A DNA stretch of 64,000 nt from Oegoconia quadripuncta (GCA_949316235.1 OX438747.1:34363601-34427600); one strand, 5' to 3'. Counted from the first letter of the stretch, positions 44,158 to 55,187 are shown. The notes: generated from the sequence alone by a model not told the origin. Numbers and translations: made by a program.

Positions 44158-44949
44158 TTAATTTTTAGTCAAGTTAAAAACAGAGCTATAAAGCTCATTT
44201 GCCTCATTCGAATACTTTACAAAAGGTAATTTAGATTCCAAGCTATTTTTATATGACTCGAGGCGATTGCGATTTATAGGGTTACATGTAATGGTCCTAG
44301 ATACTTTGTCAATATTTAAGTCAAAACAAGCCAGTTGGCCGCAATGGTCTGAACTTAGTTGATTAATAATTACTTTATAAGTCGGCTTAAGATTTGTAAA
44401 AATATTATCAAGACAGGTCGCACTGCTAGATGTTATTCTAGTTGGCTCGATGAAGACATTTGACATACCATAACACTTGAATAAGCATTTTAGGCTGTTG
44501 CTCAAACTGGATTTTTCTAGAAGATTTATGTTGAAATCTCCACAAATGGCAACACATTTATTATTATTGCATAATTTACTTAAAACGTCTTCCATAATGT
44601 TTTCAAACAACTCATATGGAGATGAAGGGGGTTTGTAGACTGCCAACACGATTATCTTATCTAATTCGATGCATGCTAATTCTACAGTTCGCTCCACAGA
44701 TAAGCCCACAATATCTAAACGCTCCTTGTATTTTAAATAATTATGGATGAGTATTAGAGAGCCACCATGTGAGGCCTTTTCTCTACAAAATGAGCTGGCT
44801 ACCTGGTGGTTTTTGAAACTAAATATACATTCACAAGCTTTAAGCCAATGTTCAGTAATACACATTATATGGACATTATTATGATTTAAGAAAAGCTCAA
44901 TTTCTAACTCTTTACGTTTCATGCTGTAAGTTATAAGAATATCATGCAT
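44158..44949 (-). pseudogene. LINE endonuclease part of ORF2
   Basis: 263 codons in the same frame as the reverse transcriptase, ended by a single TAA. The APE-type endonuclease signatures CITEHWL, ICGDFNINLLE and SSDHCGQL provide the expected Glu, Asp/Asn and His. The domain starts at about its normal beginning, so truncation fell near the ORF2 start. One point mutation separates the two halves. Confidence 0.8.
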
Positions 44950-44974
44950 GACATACAGTTATCGTTTATTAACT

Positions 44975-45250
44975 AGGCAGTCTCTCCAGAGAAGAACGAG
45001 CAAGAAACTCAGGGGTTGGTCTTTTTAAATAAGTCAATACAAATATAATTTGATAAATAAAAAAATAAAAACAAAAAATAAAATAGTTTATTTGCATTTT
45101 CACAGACAAGTATTTTTTTTTTTTTATGATTAACTGGATGCGCATTTGTATATAAAGTATGCTATAAAGTGGCTGGAGACTCCTTTTAAGCAAATATTGT
45201 GCCTGTATTAGGAGACTCCGCTCTTCCATAACAAATAAATGTAACTGTAT
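44975..45250 (-). mobile_element. LINE tail and 'ctccgctcttccataac' repeat
   Basis: CR1-like 3' signature at 44985-45020, an A-rich tail (T-run 45113-45125 on this strand), then the repeat shared with 2581-2770. Confidence 0.55.
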
Positions 45251-45339
45251 ACTTAGCTTAATTATACAATATAAAGAAATTTGATATACTTAATTGTTAA
45301 ATTTGTGATTCGACAAAGAAAAATAAGAATGAAATATAC

Positions 45340-45930
45340 TGGATATTGCCGAGCGGTTCATGTCCACTCAATCTTATCATCTAGATAGTCAGAAATTTTA
45401 TAATAGCCTTTGGCACATAGTTTCCGTTTAATGGTCATTTTAAATTTATTTAAAGACCTTCCTCAAAGGCCGGCAACGCATCTGTGACCCTTTTGGTGTT
45501 GCGGGTGTCCATGGGCGGCGGTGATTGCTTTCCATCAGGTGACCCGCATGCTCGTTTGTCGCCCTCTCATATAAAAAAAAAAAGACACATTTTGAATGTC
45601 TGCCGGATCTTATTATAAAAGCGTATACATTGTCCCTTGAATGACTTTGTGTAAGCGACTGCTATGGACAGCAAGTTTATTTTTATATCTTGTATTTACA
45701 TTGTATATTTCACAATTTTTCCTAAACAAACTCTTTCGTACGCACATTAAGTTGACGTAAATTATTGCGATGCCAAAGTTAACATATTGTTTTCCTGAAA
45801 TTTATTCCTCAGAGATACTCGAGAGCCTAACTTGTAGATCGCACGAACCGCTCGCTTCTGCAGAACAAAAATACAATTATGTCCGCGGCATTTCCACGGC
45901 AGTCGTTATGTGAACAGAGGGCCTGGTTTC
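45340..45930 (-). mobile_element. CR1-like LINE fragment with nested insertion
   Basis: Minus-strand ORF tail (YYKISDYLDD.. on the left, LRKLGSRVSLRNKFQENN-like to the right) interrupted at 45458-45584 by the 'ccatcaggtgacccgcatgc' unit. aaagac/aaaagac flanks that unit as a possible target duplication. Confidence 0.65.
45458..45584 (+). mobile_element. Nested poly(A) retroposon tail
   Basis: Same unit as 23230-23370, with an A-run at 45573-45583. Confidence 0.7.
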
Positions 45931-46004
45931 TCTGCAGCTGACTGTACCTACCACTTTTTCTATTTTATTATTAGCTCCATAAAACATTTTATTAATTTGG
46001 GGAA

Positions 46005-46180
46005 CTACGGCCCGTATTAATAAGAGTGTGGCTCATTTTTTCCGAAAATCAGTTTTCTTGGTATCTTTTGGCATTTAGATTGAGATGACCTCAAGGTGAC
46101 TCTTGAGAATCTGTTGCATATGAAAATAGTAGTGAGACTGATACAGCTCAAGATCTTCACAGTGCGCAGTCGAAAATTTT
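46005..46180. repeat. Decayed Harbinger-like MITE piece
   Basis: 'cggcccgtattaataaga' end and diluted ctcaag words; the right end is not found. Confidence 0.4.
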
Positions 46181-47156
46181 TGAAAAAATTTCAGAGTGTC
46201 CGGCGTGGGTGTCCGCTTTGAATTGTGCAATAAAAACGTGGGGGCGCCGATGTAGTTTTCGCAGAGCCTTTAGATTATGTAACTTCATCCGTCTATTACT
46301 AGCCGACCAACCACTCTCCGGTTGGACGGTTACCATCAATCAGCCTGGTTAGTTGGTTAGTAATATGAATTTTTTACGTATTAGTTAATGGTTTGTCGGT
46401 TGTTAATTGGTCTATTACCTGTCCGTCTATTATTAACCGACCAACCAACCAACCAACCGAAAAACAATACAATACAAATACTCTTTATTGCGCAAAGTAA
46501 TTTACAATAATTTTTCATGATAACAATAGAACACAATTAGGCGGTCTTATCACTAAAAGCGATCTCTTCCAGACAAACCACAGCTATGGGACATTTGTAG
46601 GTAGAAAAACAGGTAGGGTGCATGCATAAATATAATAATAATAATAACTTTATTCCAAAAAAGTTTACAGTTTATCTTATAATCTATATTAAGCTAGTAA
46701 TTTTGTATTCCAATAATATAGCCCCTGTTGCCGAACTAGGTTGAAAAAACCTGTATTTCAGCATACAGTGCCCTTCCCCATAGGACAGTATCACTAGCCT
46801 TATAGTCATCATAACCAAAAACATAATAATAACATTATTGACACGTGTAGGGATACAACTTGACTCTCGACATACAAAACAATAAAAAGCATATTGTGTC
46901 TGATGCCGCATCCTATCTAATATAATAATAATATCATATTAATTGACTACATATATACATAATAATATAAAACCGCTGGGCATACCGTACAATAGTTCGA
47001 TGAGGTTATAAGAAATACACGTATCGATTACGCTTACAATGCTAAGCCGTCAAACTGCCGAGCGAGCGATGAGCCAACCAATCGCATGTCAGAAAGTAAC
47101 CGATGACGATATCGATCAAATTATGTAATAGAACCTATACTCTTTGAATAGAACCC
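46181..47156. other. LINE-tail debris and unassigned DNA
   Basis: 46420-46460 has (ccaa)n. 46464-46640 is the reversed 'ggcggtcttatcactaaaagcg' LINE tail. 46626-46650 is (ata)n followed by another tail-like block. No gene. Confidence 0.4.
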
Positions 47157-47199
47157 CTGGTGTGATTGAGGTCAAGTGCTAACCCGTTGTGCATAAAAA
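47157..47199 (+). mobile_element. SINE family A, last 40 bp
   Basis: tggtgtgattgaggtcaagt..cccgttgtgcataaaaaaa. Confidence 0.65.
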
Positions 47200-47414
47200 A
47201 ATTATTAATACGGCCCTACGTTTACAATTTATCACTTGACTGTTGGCGCTAAGTTCCTTCCCTCGAAACTTCTATGGTCGTCGTCAGAAGACTTTACAGG
47301 TCAATTAAGTTTCCGCAAATACAGGCGAAAGATTACGGCACAGAGAGAGCATTATTTCGTGGTAATGGTTTAAGTATAATATGTCGAGGGCACAGATTAA
47401 CAGTGAGTGTTTGT

Positions 47415-48292
47415 CATGGACTTATTATTTAAACAGGACTGAGTACTCGCCGCTGAAAAACGAGCCGAGCAGGATGTGTAACGTAGAGGCCGTTTGTCTC
47501 TGTCTAACAGGGTGACCACAATATATTTGTTACTTGGGACAAATGTTGTAATAAAATATTTGTCAAAAAACTTTGGCGTTTTGACATTAGCGAGCGTGAG
47601 CCATTTATTTCGCATTTCTTCATTTTTTGGGAAACTGCAATAATAGTACAACAGTCAGGACCCTAATCAATCACACATATTTCACATATTTCGACTCATT
47701 TCAAGAATTCATGGGCATCCTACTTCTTTGATTTACAAAAATATTATTTTTAGCTTACCTGTGGAAAGATATGTTGCAACCACCATAGGATTCACTTGGG
47801 CAAGTATAAACGCAACACTTTTTCACCATTTTACTCCTTTTACTTGTTATAATATAACAAATACTTAAAAAACTTTTAATGCAAAGAAAATTCAAAATCA
47901 CACCGAACCGCCATGACATGACATGCTTTTCAGGGTTACCATAAAAATAACAAAATCGAAATAAAAATGTATGTTTTCTGTTTGATTTAAGAATATATGA
48001 AAAGAAATTAATGCGAATGTTATTTGTTTATTTATAATTGTTAAAATAACATAAAAATATAAGTGTTTCAATGGAATTTTTGAGTAGCCAAAACTGTTGA
48101 TCATAATCATTTTTTTTGCTGGCAAGATGTAAGAACGAGACACACGGCCTCCGTTATTTCTATCTCTCTCGGCTCGGATTTGCCTTTGTGTATGGTGCAT
48201 CCAATTTAATACCTTATTGCGTTGACATAGTGATCATTTTCCTAAATGATTCTTTTGATAGTTATCAGTCCTGTTTAAATAATAAGTCCATG
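47415..48292. mobile_element. 878-bp element with 28-bp perfect terminal repeats
   Basis: 47415-47442 (catggacttattatttaaac..) is exactly complementary to 48265-48292. Both sides carry gtgtttgt (47407-47414 and 48293-48300), an 8-bp target duplication. An 8-bp duplication fits hAT or P superfamilies, and ends starting CATG fit P better. No convincing transposase; a non-autonomous copy. Confidence 0.8.
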
Positions 48293-48300
48293 GTGTTTGT

Positions 48301-49790
48301 ACATAAATGAAAAAATATGTGATAATTCAAAGACCGACCGGATTTTTTTTTTTGAGATTCGAGAATTTTTCTTCGCTAGACGGCGGCTAAAAATTTCAAA
48401 TGTAAAGAGTCGTGTAAAGCTAACTTAGCAACAAGATGAAATGCCAAACCCAAAATTCATTACGGCAACACTCACCAATATCTTTTCGTTTGTTGTATTG
48501 TATATGTCATAAAGTCGATTCAAGGACATGAACTTTTTTATATGTGAGCAAAATATTTCCTAAAGTTTTAATTTGTACATATTGATGTAATAAAGACTTT
48601 CGTTTAATCATAATGGCGTCTTATTTCATTACAGTTGTAAGCGATTATTAGTAAATGAAAAATATTCCCACCGATGACTGGCAACGATACGTCGTTTAAT
48701 ACGCTGCCGGAGGTAGGGAGGTGCCAGTCTTTTGTCACCAGAGATCTCAAATAACCTCAACCACAGATCTTTAAATTAACATTGCTCATTGAGAAATATT
48801 GCAACTTTTCCACTCAAATGATCGAGTACTTTATAGACCTACCTCTCTACAGAAAGTGAATTAGATGTCGTGAAACATTAGCCCCAAGGACCCCGAGTCC
48901 ATGCGGACTTCCTTATTTTGTTTTCTTTAGTCCGACCCCAATCGGAAGGACATGCAGGTCTTGATAGGGTAGAGTACTGTCGCTACATTTGTTCTTGGTA
49001 CACTGCCCTACGGGCGGCAGATTGGTGGGATAGATGTTGCCGCCACACATCTTTGGTACACTGCTCCAAGCAAATATTGTTGACGTTCTCAGTCGGCGGC
49101 AGGTTTTAAACTCTTCATTTGCTAAACTTAATCGCTTATTATTTTAATATGCAACAGACTCTCAACCGTCGACTTAAGGTCATCTCAAGATCAATTTACT
49201 AATACGGTCCATAGATTCGATTCTCTTCCGTTAGAGTCTGAAATCAACTCAAGGATCAAATGTCATCTTCGGAAATAAAGGTCAATGTCATGTTAACGTC
49301 TCCTCTAATTAGACTTTGACTGCATCAGCGTGGTACGTCGCACATTATTGTTGTAGTAAAAATTGTAAAGAAACTGAAGAAAATGAGCTGGCGAGTTCTC
49401 TTGACGACACTCATTTTAAACTAGAATAAAACAAACCTTCCAGATTAATCACAAGTGGTCGGAAAGTTCTTTGAAAACAACCGTTAAAAGTGAGTGTTGG
49501 CTTTTAATTCAACCCTGCCATTCCTGAAAAAGGAAACCCCATTTATTCGGAAGCTTGAAATTCAGCAAACACCTTTATTTGAATTTGGTTTATTTATCAG
49601 CATCTGGCAACATTAATTGCGAGAAGTTGTGTATTGTGTGTCCTCCATTAATAATAAGCCAGGCTGTAAAAAAATAAAAAAGAAGAAACGTCAAACTTGT
49701 TGCATTTGACAGATGTTTGTTTGAAAATAGCGGTGATTCAGGCACCTCTTCAATTCTTCTCATAACTTTGTTTTTCACGAGAAAGCCTTG
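48301..49790. other. Upstream of gene C; mostly unassigned
   Basis: A decayed MITE trace near 49150-49215 ('ctcaagatcaatttactaat'). No promoter element could be asserted before the 49791 ATG. Confidence 0.3.
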
Positions 49791-49857
49791 ATGAAGCCAC
49801 AACCTTCAAATAAATCAATTGAACTACTCGAGATGAATGCGCCGCCGTCCAAAATAA
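49791..49857 (+). CDS. Gene C, exon 1: start of a CENP-N-like protein
   Basis: ATG 49791 is the first in a frame open since TGA at 49734. It reads MKPQPSNKSIELLEMNAPPS then KI, and ends in phase 1 at a consensus GTAAGT donor. The six exons (67, 92, 133, 155, 157, 204 bp) fit in phase throughout, giving about 269 residues before the window ends. By memory of the family, order and spacing of hydrophobic and Trp positions resemble CENP-N: an N-terminal pyrin-like helical domain, a short W-containing strand region, then a CENP-L/N-type domain. CENP-N binds centromeric chromatin with CENP-L in the inner kinetochore. The assignment is inference; no search was possible. Confidence 0.6.
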
Positions 49858-50069
49858 GTAAGTACACTAATTATAAATAGAATGAAAATTTATCCAAAGG
49901 TATCTCGTTTTACGCCCAGAAAATAGTAACGTAATTGGCTTTGCATAGGTATGAGTGTATAATGTTCCACCGTCGTGGACGTACATATTGTAGACTAAGG
50001 CGGAGTGCCCGCATTAGTGTTACCTATGCTGGATTTTTCTGACTACTTAATCGACATTGTTTACAGTTT

Positions 50070-50295
50070 ACAGCGCCATGTAGTTTCACACTAAGGAACT
50101 AGGCTTGTATTATAGATACCAGATGGTTGATAAACTACACAAATACTTTTTTTCTTTGTAAATAAATACACATATAAATGAAAAACATCCATAACTCGGA
50201 AACACATGTCTTTATTCATCATGCAAACATGTAGCCCTAGCGGGATTTGAACCCGCAACCTTTTGGTATAACCACTACACCAAACAGGTCGTCAA
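50070..50295 (-). mobile_element. SINE family B, full body
   Basis: Reversed head with a shortened A-box region and B box ggttgcgggttcaaatcccg, back to the tail (cagcgccatgtagtttcaca). Confidence 0.8.
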
Positions 50296-50759
50296 ATAAT
50301 CAGTAAAATAATACAAGGACAGAAGAGAAGGATAGAAATACGGTACTAAATATTATATAATGTAATCTTGTTTTCAATTAAATTTTTGGGGGCTCCATCA
50401 TGTTTGATGAAGTTAGTTATTCTGCTAAAGTTAGCGTTGACAGAAATACTTGAGAAAAGCAGGATAAGAGTACCGGTGGATAGAACAAAATAACAGAGAA
50501 AAAAAATAATGCCAGTTGAGTGTACTATAGTAAATCATTTAATTTTCCAGACAATGTCTTTGTTAGTACAGTCACCTATAACTATGTTAGTAAACAGTGG
50601 TAGACATTGAAAATTAAAAATAACAATTATAATTTCAAATGCCGATTGAAAAATTAAAACAAAAAAATCTAAATTATATTAATTTGTAATTATTTTGAAA
50701 ATTGAATTACTATAACTACTGATAGAGTGGGATAACGGCAGGAAAATGATGATTTAGTT

Positions 50760-50945
50760 AGTTTATCAACCATCTATATTCACAATACAAACCTAATTGC
50801 TTAGTGTGCAACTAGTTGGCGTTAAGTGTAGCGATTAGTTAAAGGGCATGATGGGACTGCCATACAAAAATTGTAAAAGTCCCTGTAAAAACTTTAGATT
50901 TAAAAAAAAAAAAAAAACTAGTTGGCGCTTTGTATGGCTGAGGAT
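50760..50945 (+). mobile_element. SINE B fragment split by a mini-retroposon
   Basis: tttatcaaccatctatattc..gtgcaactagttggcg (to 50821) resumes at 50916 as actagttggcgctttgtatg. Confidence 0.7.
50822..50915 (+). mobile_element. 94-bp mini-retroposon with 11-bp target duplication
   Basis: Starts ttaagtgtagcgattagtta and ends tttagattt plus an A-run. actagttggcg is present on both sides (50811-50821, 50916-50926). A short stem gggact/agtccc lies inside. A diverged copy in the opposite direction is at 50983-51077. The source RNA is not recognised. Confidence 0.75.
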
Positions 50946-50982
50946 CTTAGGCCAGTATTAATAAACCATTCATAAAACTGAG

Positions 50983-51077
50983 AATTTTTTTTTCTTTAAT
51001 CTAAAGTTTTTACAGGGACTTTTACAAATTTTGTATGGCAGTTTCATTGTACCCTTTAACTAATAGCTACACTTAAC
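50983..51077 (-). mobile_element. Second mini-retroposon copy, opposite strand
   Basis: Complement of 50822-50915 with several differences. The T-run at its left is the poly(A) tail. It abuts a Harbinger-like MITE end (50949-50985). Confidence 0.7.
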
Positions 51078-51084
51078 GAGACAC

Positions 51085-51790
51085 CGATGAGTTCACAAAA
51101 CTGAATAAATTCCTGGCTCTTTCTGAGTTTGGTAGTGACAGAATAGTGTGAAACACTCATACATCAAGTCCGTTCAGTTTAAGTTCACTCATCAGTGCCC
51201 TTCTAGATTGCTCTTACCGGACACACTCCACTAACAAGTGTTGAACATCCTCCACAGTCCCACACACCTCACAGTTTGGAGAGCTGATGGGCAATTCTCG
51301 TAATATCTCGTATTACAATTACAGTCAAAATTCAGTTCGGATCCAGTCTCGATCTCCTAAATGTCAAATACGACATTAAATATAAAGATTGGTAATGTAA
51401 TTATATCGAAATGTGATCGAAAGTTGAACAAAGCTCTCACTATTAATTGTTCAGTATTGCTCAGCTGAAGTGATATAAGTAGTTTTTTGACAAATGTGAA
51501 AGAGAATAAATAGAAGGAAGCAAGCGCATATTTGACGAACTGTAAATTTTTTTAATCTCGAACTTGATGTTAAAAGCTTTGTTCAACTTACGATCACATT
51601 TCGATATAATCACATTACAAACCTTTATATTGCAGTACGAGAATGACGTATTTGACATTTGGAGACCGAGACTAGACCGGAACTGAATTTTGACTGTAAT
51701 TGTAATAAGAGATATTACGAGAATTGCCCTTCAGGTTTTTCTCATTAGGTAGCCAAACTTGTTAAGTGGCATGTGTCGTCAGCGCCTCAG
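51085..51790 (-). mobile_element. Jockey/R1-like LINE C-terminus split by a MITE
   Basis: The minus strand reads LNKFGYLMRKT on the right (51730-51790) and PNCEVCGTVEDVQHLLVECV on the left (51200-51288), a CCHC-type C-terminal motif. The MITE at 51289-51729 separates them. Confidence 0.65.
51289..51729. mobile_element. Palindromic MITE, 441 bp
   Basis: gggcaattctcgtaatatct is mirrored by agatattacgagaattgccc. The arms continue for over 100 bp (aattacagtcaaaattcagt; gatcgaaagttgaacaaagc). Target duplication unclear. Confidence 0.8.
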
Positions 51791-51794
51791 CGGC

Positions 51795-52126
51795 GGCCCG
51801 TATTAATAAACCGTTCTCAAGATTGAGAATAGTTTTGTGACTAGTCTCAAGTAAACGTATTGATTAATAAACTTTACTTGACACCTGAAACGCACGTGCT
51901 TACTCAAGCAGTATTCACTTGAGAGGTGCCTGTATTAATAAACGAAACTCAAGACTGTCATTCATTCACCACTGCGGCGAATATTTGAGGAGTGATCTCA
52001 GCTGAGTAGACCTCAAGTTTGGTTTATAAATTAGCACGGAGCTTGAGATAGCGTCAGCTGCTTAAGACGCATCTCGGTTGATACAGCCTCAAGACTTGTA
52101 TTGAGATTGGTTTATTAATAAAGGCC
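51795..52126. mobile_element. PIF/Harbinger-like MITE subfamily 1 in gene C intron 1
   Basis: Ends ggcccgtattaataaaccg and ..ggtttattaataaaggcc, followed by TTA. It is 332 bp and lies 68 bp upstream of the exon 2 acceptor. Confidence 0.8.
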
Positions 52127-52194
52127 TTAAATTCTGCCTAACAATTCAATGTTACAAATTGAGCTCATCTAATTTAAATTCACGGAAATTCCAG

Positions 52195-52286
52195 AGATCG
52201 CCGAACTGCAAACAATAATCAGCAGAATGCCGTTAGAGGTGTGCTGTGTGACCGTACTGCCAGAGTTGGGAGTGAGGTGGCGAGAG
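52195..52286 (+). CDS. Gene C, exon 2
   Basis: Acceptor acggaaattccag, donor GAG|GTATTG. In phase 1 it reads KIAELQTIISRMPLEVCCVT then VLPELGVRWRE and ends in phase 0. The helix-like stretch fits the N-terminal pyrin-like domain of CENP-N. The bases just before it are intronic MITE debris. Confidence 0.65.
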
Positions 52287-52316
52287 GTATTGTACTAAAT
52301 CTTCTGTTTTGTCTTC

Positions 52317-52351
<35 letters not shown>

Positions 52352-52354
52352 GGC

Positions 52355-52855
52355 TCACCAACAGAGTGCACCAACAACTGGCTGCACTCGATTCTGTGGA
52401 ACGACGCGCCATAAGACTCATAGGCGATGACTCAACGGTCACCGGCAAATTGCAAAGCCTTGAACACCGCCGTAGGGTCGCTTGCCTTTCAGTGTTTTAC
52501 AGGATACATTTCGGGGGAGTGTGCGATGGAATTGCATGATCTTATTCCACCGTCCCCTTTCCATCTTCGGACAACCAGGCGCGGGGGGGGTTTCCATCCA
52601 TATGTTGTCAACATACCGAACATCCGCACTAAGCTCTTTGCTTCGTCATTTATAATGCGGACTGCTAAGGTATGGAACTCACTGCCCGCGTCGGTTTTTC
52701 CCGACACTTACAACCTTGGGATCTTCAAGTCTAGAGTGAATAGGCATTTACTGGGTGCGCGTGATACATCTTCGGCTACATCGTCACTTTCCATCAGGTG
52801 AGATTGTAGCCAAACGCGAAACCAGTTTTTAATAAAAAAAAAAAAAAAAAAAAAA
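52355..52855 (+). mobile_element. Jockey-like LINE, 5'-truncated with poly(A)
   Basis: ..LDSVERRAIRLIGDDS.., then after a frameshift near 52515 ..LIPPSPFHLRTTRRGGGF.. RTAKVWNSLPASVFPDTYNL.., followed by a short UTR and 22 A. Preceded by (attt)n at 52318-52350. It lies in intron 2 of gene C. Confidence 0.8.
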
Positions 52856-52859
52856 GAGT

Positions 52860-53547
52860 ACATACGTTGCATTTTACAAAATCATTTACACTAAAATTTT
52901 CTCATATGAACTCCAATTACAGATGAGCACAACACTCAAATGCATGTAGTACAATAACACTATAATCTATAGGCATATAATTTTAAACTACAAAAAAAGA
53001 ATTTTGAAAGTATCTAAGTAATAAATAAGTTTGGGTAGGTTAAATAAAATATTTAAAAAATATTTACTACTAATTACTTATAGCTAAGTGTGAGTTATAC
53101 TGAACACTAAAATAAACTAACAATAACAAAAAGCAGATATAGTAGGTGAGATCAATCGTCAGTCGATGAAATTTTCATTATCTTTCGACTAAATATGGGG
53201 AGCGAGTCATGAAATATGTCTATATCAGTATGAACATTACATATGGAATTATATTCGCTACATATTCTTGCTTTTCTTATGCATCGTTTCGTCGAATTGC
53301 TTTATCATCGTATACTTAAGAACGATATGCGACTGGCGGGATTCGTTAGGTACCTACCGTGCGATTCGGAACCCATATTTTCTCCAAGTTTATTGAAATA
53401 CTTATGTCAATAACTTCTATTTCACTGATATGCCCTATTTTTTTACTCACGCTAAAAAAACTCATGAGGTAAAAGTATGACCCGTCTCTCGACACGAAAT
53501 ACGAGTGTTATCTACACTCGTTGCAGTACATATCTTTATTTACACAG
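52860..53547. other. Gene C intron 2 remainder
   Basis: AT-rich; no feature recognised. Confidence 0.3.
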
Positions 53548-53680
53548 GTGTCCCGCGCAGTACGCAACTCGCGGCTCCCAATGCAGCCGAGCAGCGTCGC
53601 GCGGGTGCTCTGCCGACATGCCGCCAAGTCCCTCAGCGCTGACGATGCTGAGGACGTTGTGGCCCGGCTGCGACTCAAGT
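53548..53680 (+). CDS. Gene C, exon 3
   Basis: Acceptor tctttatttacacag, donor AAGT|GTGAGT. Reads VSRAVRNSRLPMQPSSVARV then LCRHAAKSLSADDAEDVVAR and LRLK, ending in phase 1. The CpG content and codon usage differ sharply from the intron around it. The LCRHAAKSLSADDA stretch parallels the LCEEKRASISDAA stretch of vertebrate CENP-N. Confidence 0.75.
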
Positions 53681-53920
53681 GTGAGTAGCTCGGATGTTAT
53701 CAATATTAATAACTATTTAAAAACCAAAAAAACCCGACAGCATATTTTATTGTATTTTACGGGCGCCATGTTGGATTTTTTACCATAAAATGTATCCTAT
53801 GACACTCTAGAGATCAAGACGAATCGAACGACACCTTGCACTTGCGGCTGCTGGTTCCCGGCGACCATATGCTAAGTTACAGACTCTTTTGCCATAATTA
53901 CAAAATCATTTTATCAATCA

Positions 53921-54160
53921 ATGAAATACTGTTTATTGCACAATTAACAAAAACTACGTAAATGATTACAGCGTATATCATTAATCACACAAAAAGGCGG
54001 CCTTATCGCTAACAGCGATCTCGTCCATACAAAACTTAGGGTAAAGATACAAAGGAGGTTTGCACTAATAGTAGCAATATGGGTGTATATTATGTAACAT
54101 AGAGTTGAAATACACAAACTAAACTTACAAACTATAACTAAATAATTTATATTGGGTCTT
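53921..54160 (-). repeat. LINE tail ('ggcggccttatcgc')
   Basis: Shared with 9062 and 46464. Confidence 0.55.
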
Positions 54161-54164
54161 TGAA

Positions 54165-54555
54165 ATTAGAGTTTTCATATGTACCAATTCTTGTGATTTT
54201 CAAAGCTATATCCAAATTTGTTTTTTATTTGGAAAATGGAATATTATTTCAAGGTTTCACATGAAATGTTTTTAATTTCCGGGCTAAATCACATAATAAA
54301 AAAATTTTAACAGAGCTCTTTTCATGTGCTTCCCATAATCATTTCTTAGATTCGCTGAAACTTTTATAAAGCGGTTACTTTTAAAAATTAACGCTGCCTA
54401 TACTTAACTTAATATTATCCGATAATACACACAAAGTTTAGCTAAATTTGGATTTGCCGTTCCCAAAAAAAAAATCAAAAATGTTTGTATGGAGAAAACA
54501 GTCTTAATGAAATTCTTCATACAAAACGCCAATTTCATAAGTAAGGACCTAATAT
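54165..54555. mobile_element. Mariner-type MITE, second copy
   Basis: Closely matches 28045-28400 (gcggttacttttaaaaattaacgctgcc..) with about 35 extra bp near 54225. The left end is decayed and the right end reads ccaatttcataagta. Confidence 0.75.
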
Positions 54556-54710
54556 TTATATTTTACTGTTGTCTTGGAAAATAAAGATTTTTATTATTAT
54601 TGATTATTAAGTGGACTATATGTTCGAAAAAAACCGAAAAGGGCAGAGTTTTAATTTAACGAAACGAATTGCTTGGATAAAGGCGACTCACCAGGGTGCT
54701 TGATCCCTCC

Positions 54711-54785
54711 ATAGGCGATCTCGACAAAGAGGTATCTTCAGCTCTCTCTTTGAAGGCCAGCTGGACTTACCTCGAGATCGCCTAT
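54711..54785. other. Stem-loop with nested stem
   Basis: ataggcgatctcga (54711-54724) pairs exactly with tcgagatcgcctat (54772-54785). Inside, caaagag pairs with ctctttg. Function unknown; it may be a decayed transposon end pair. Confidence 0.55.
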
Positions 54786-55187
54786 CGCCAGGGTTGAGCA
54801 GCCATCAGCAGCAATTCGTGGCGTAAGCAAAGGTGGTAACGACAATTATATTTGTTAGATGAAATTATACGAAAACCGAAAAAACTGCGAGAACGCCGTG
54901 GTGAAAAACCGCCGATTCACACACGCGATCCAAATTTTCACTCTTTCTTATATTTTTACCCTATTTTCAAAAGTAAGTTGAGTGTTGCCAACTTCGAAAC
55001 CATTGTACTACATGAAACAATACTAAATTGGACAATTATTATTATTGTTAATTGTATCTCATGACGATTTTAAATGTTATTTTTTAACTTACTTGAGAAA
55101 ATAGAAAAAATAGTGTCAAATCTAATCAGCCCTTCTGGCGCTACAATGCAATATTTGAGGTTAACATAATTCATTATTCGTTCTTAG

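Larger units (their letters stand above)
41830..44960 (-). mobile_element. CR1-like LINE, ORF2 nearly complete, one stop codon
   Basis: On the minus strand: endonuclease, reverse transcriptase and a 3' UTR with the 'tttcttgctcgttcttctc' signature, ending near 41830. The 5' part with ORF1 is absent. Truncated relatives at 4243, 5070, 8880, 44975 and 45340 show that this family is common here. Confidence 0.8.
41780..45944. mobile_element. Tc1-like terminal repeats bracketing a nest of LINEs
   Basis: TA at 41778-41779 and 45945-45946. cagtcagctgcagagaaacc at the left is exactly inverted at the right (ggtttctctgcagctgactg). All 4.1 kb between is LINE material, so an old DNA element may have been filled by retrotransposons, or two solo ends happen to face each other. 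Confidence 0.5.
53681..55187. other. Gene C intron 3 with LINE tail, MITE and hairpin
   Basis: Contains a LINE-like scrap (53835-53905), a reversed LINE tail (53921-54160), the mariner-type MITE copy (54165-54555) and a hairpin (54711-54785). Confidence 0.5.

Noticed and set aside
47898..48200. 100-codon minus-strand ORF as transposase of the 878-bp element
   Set aside because: No transposase motif, and the composition is AT-driven.
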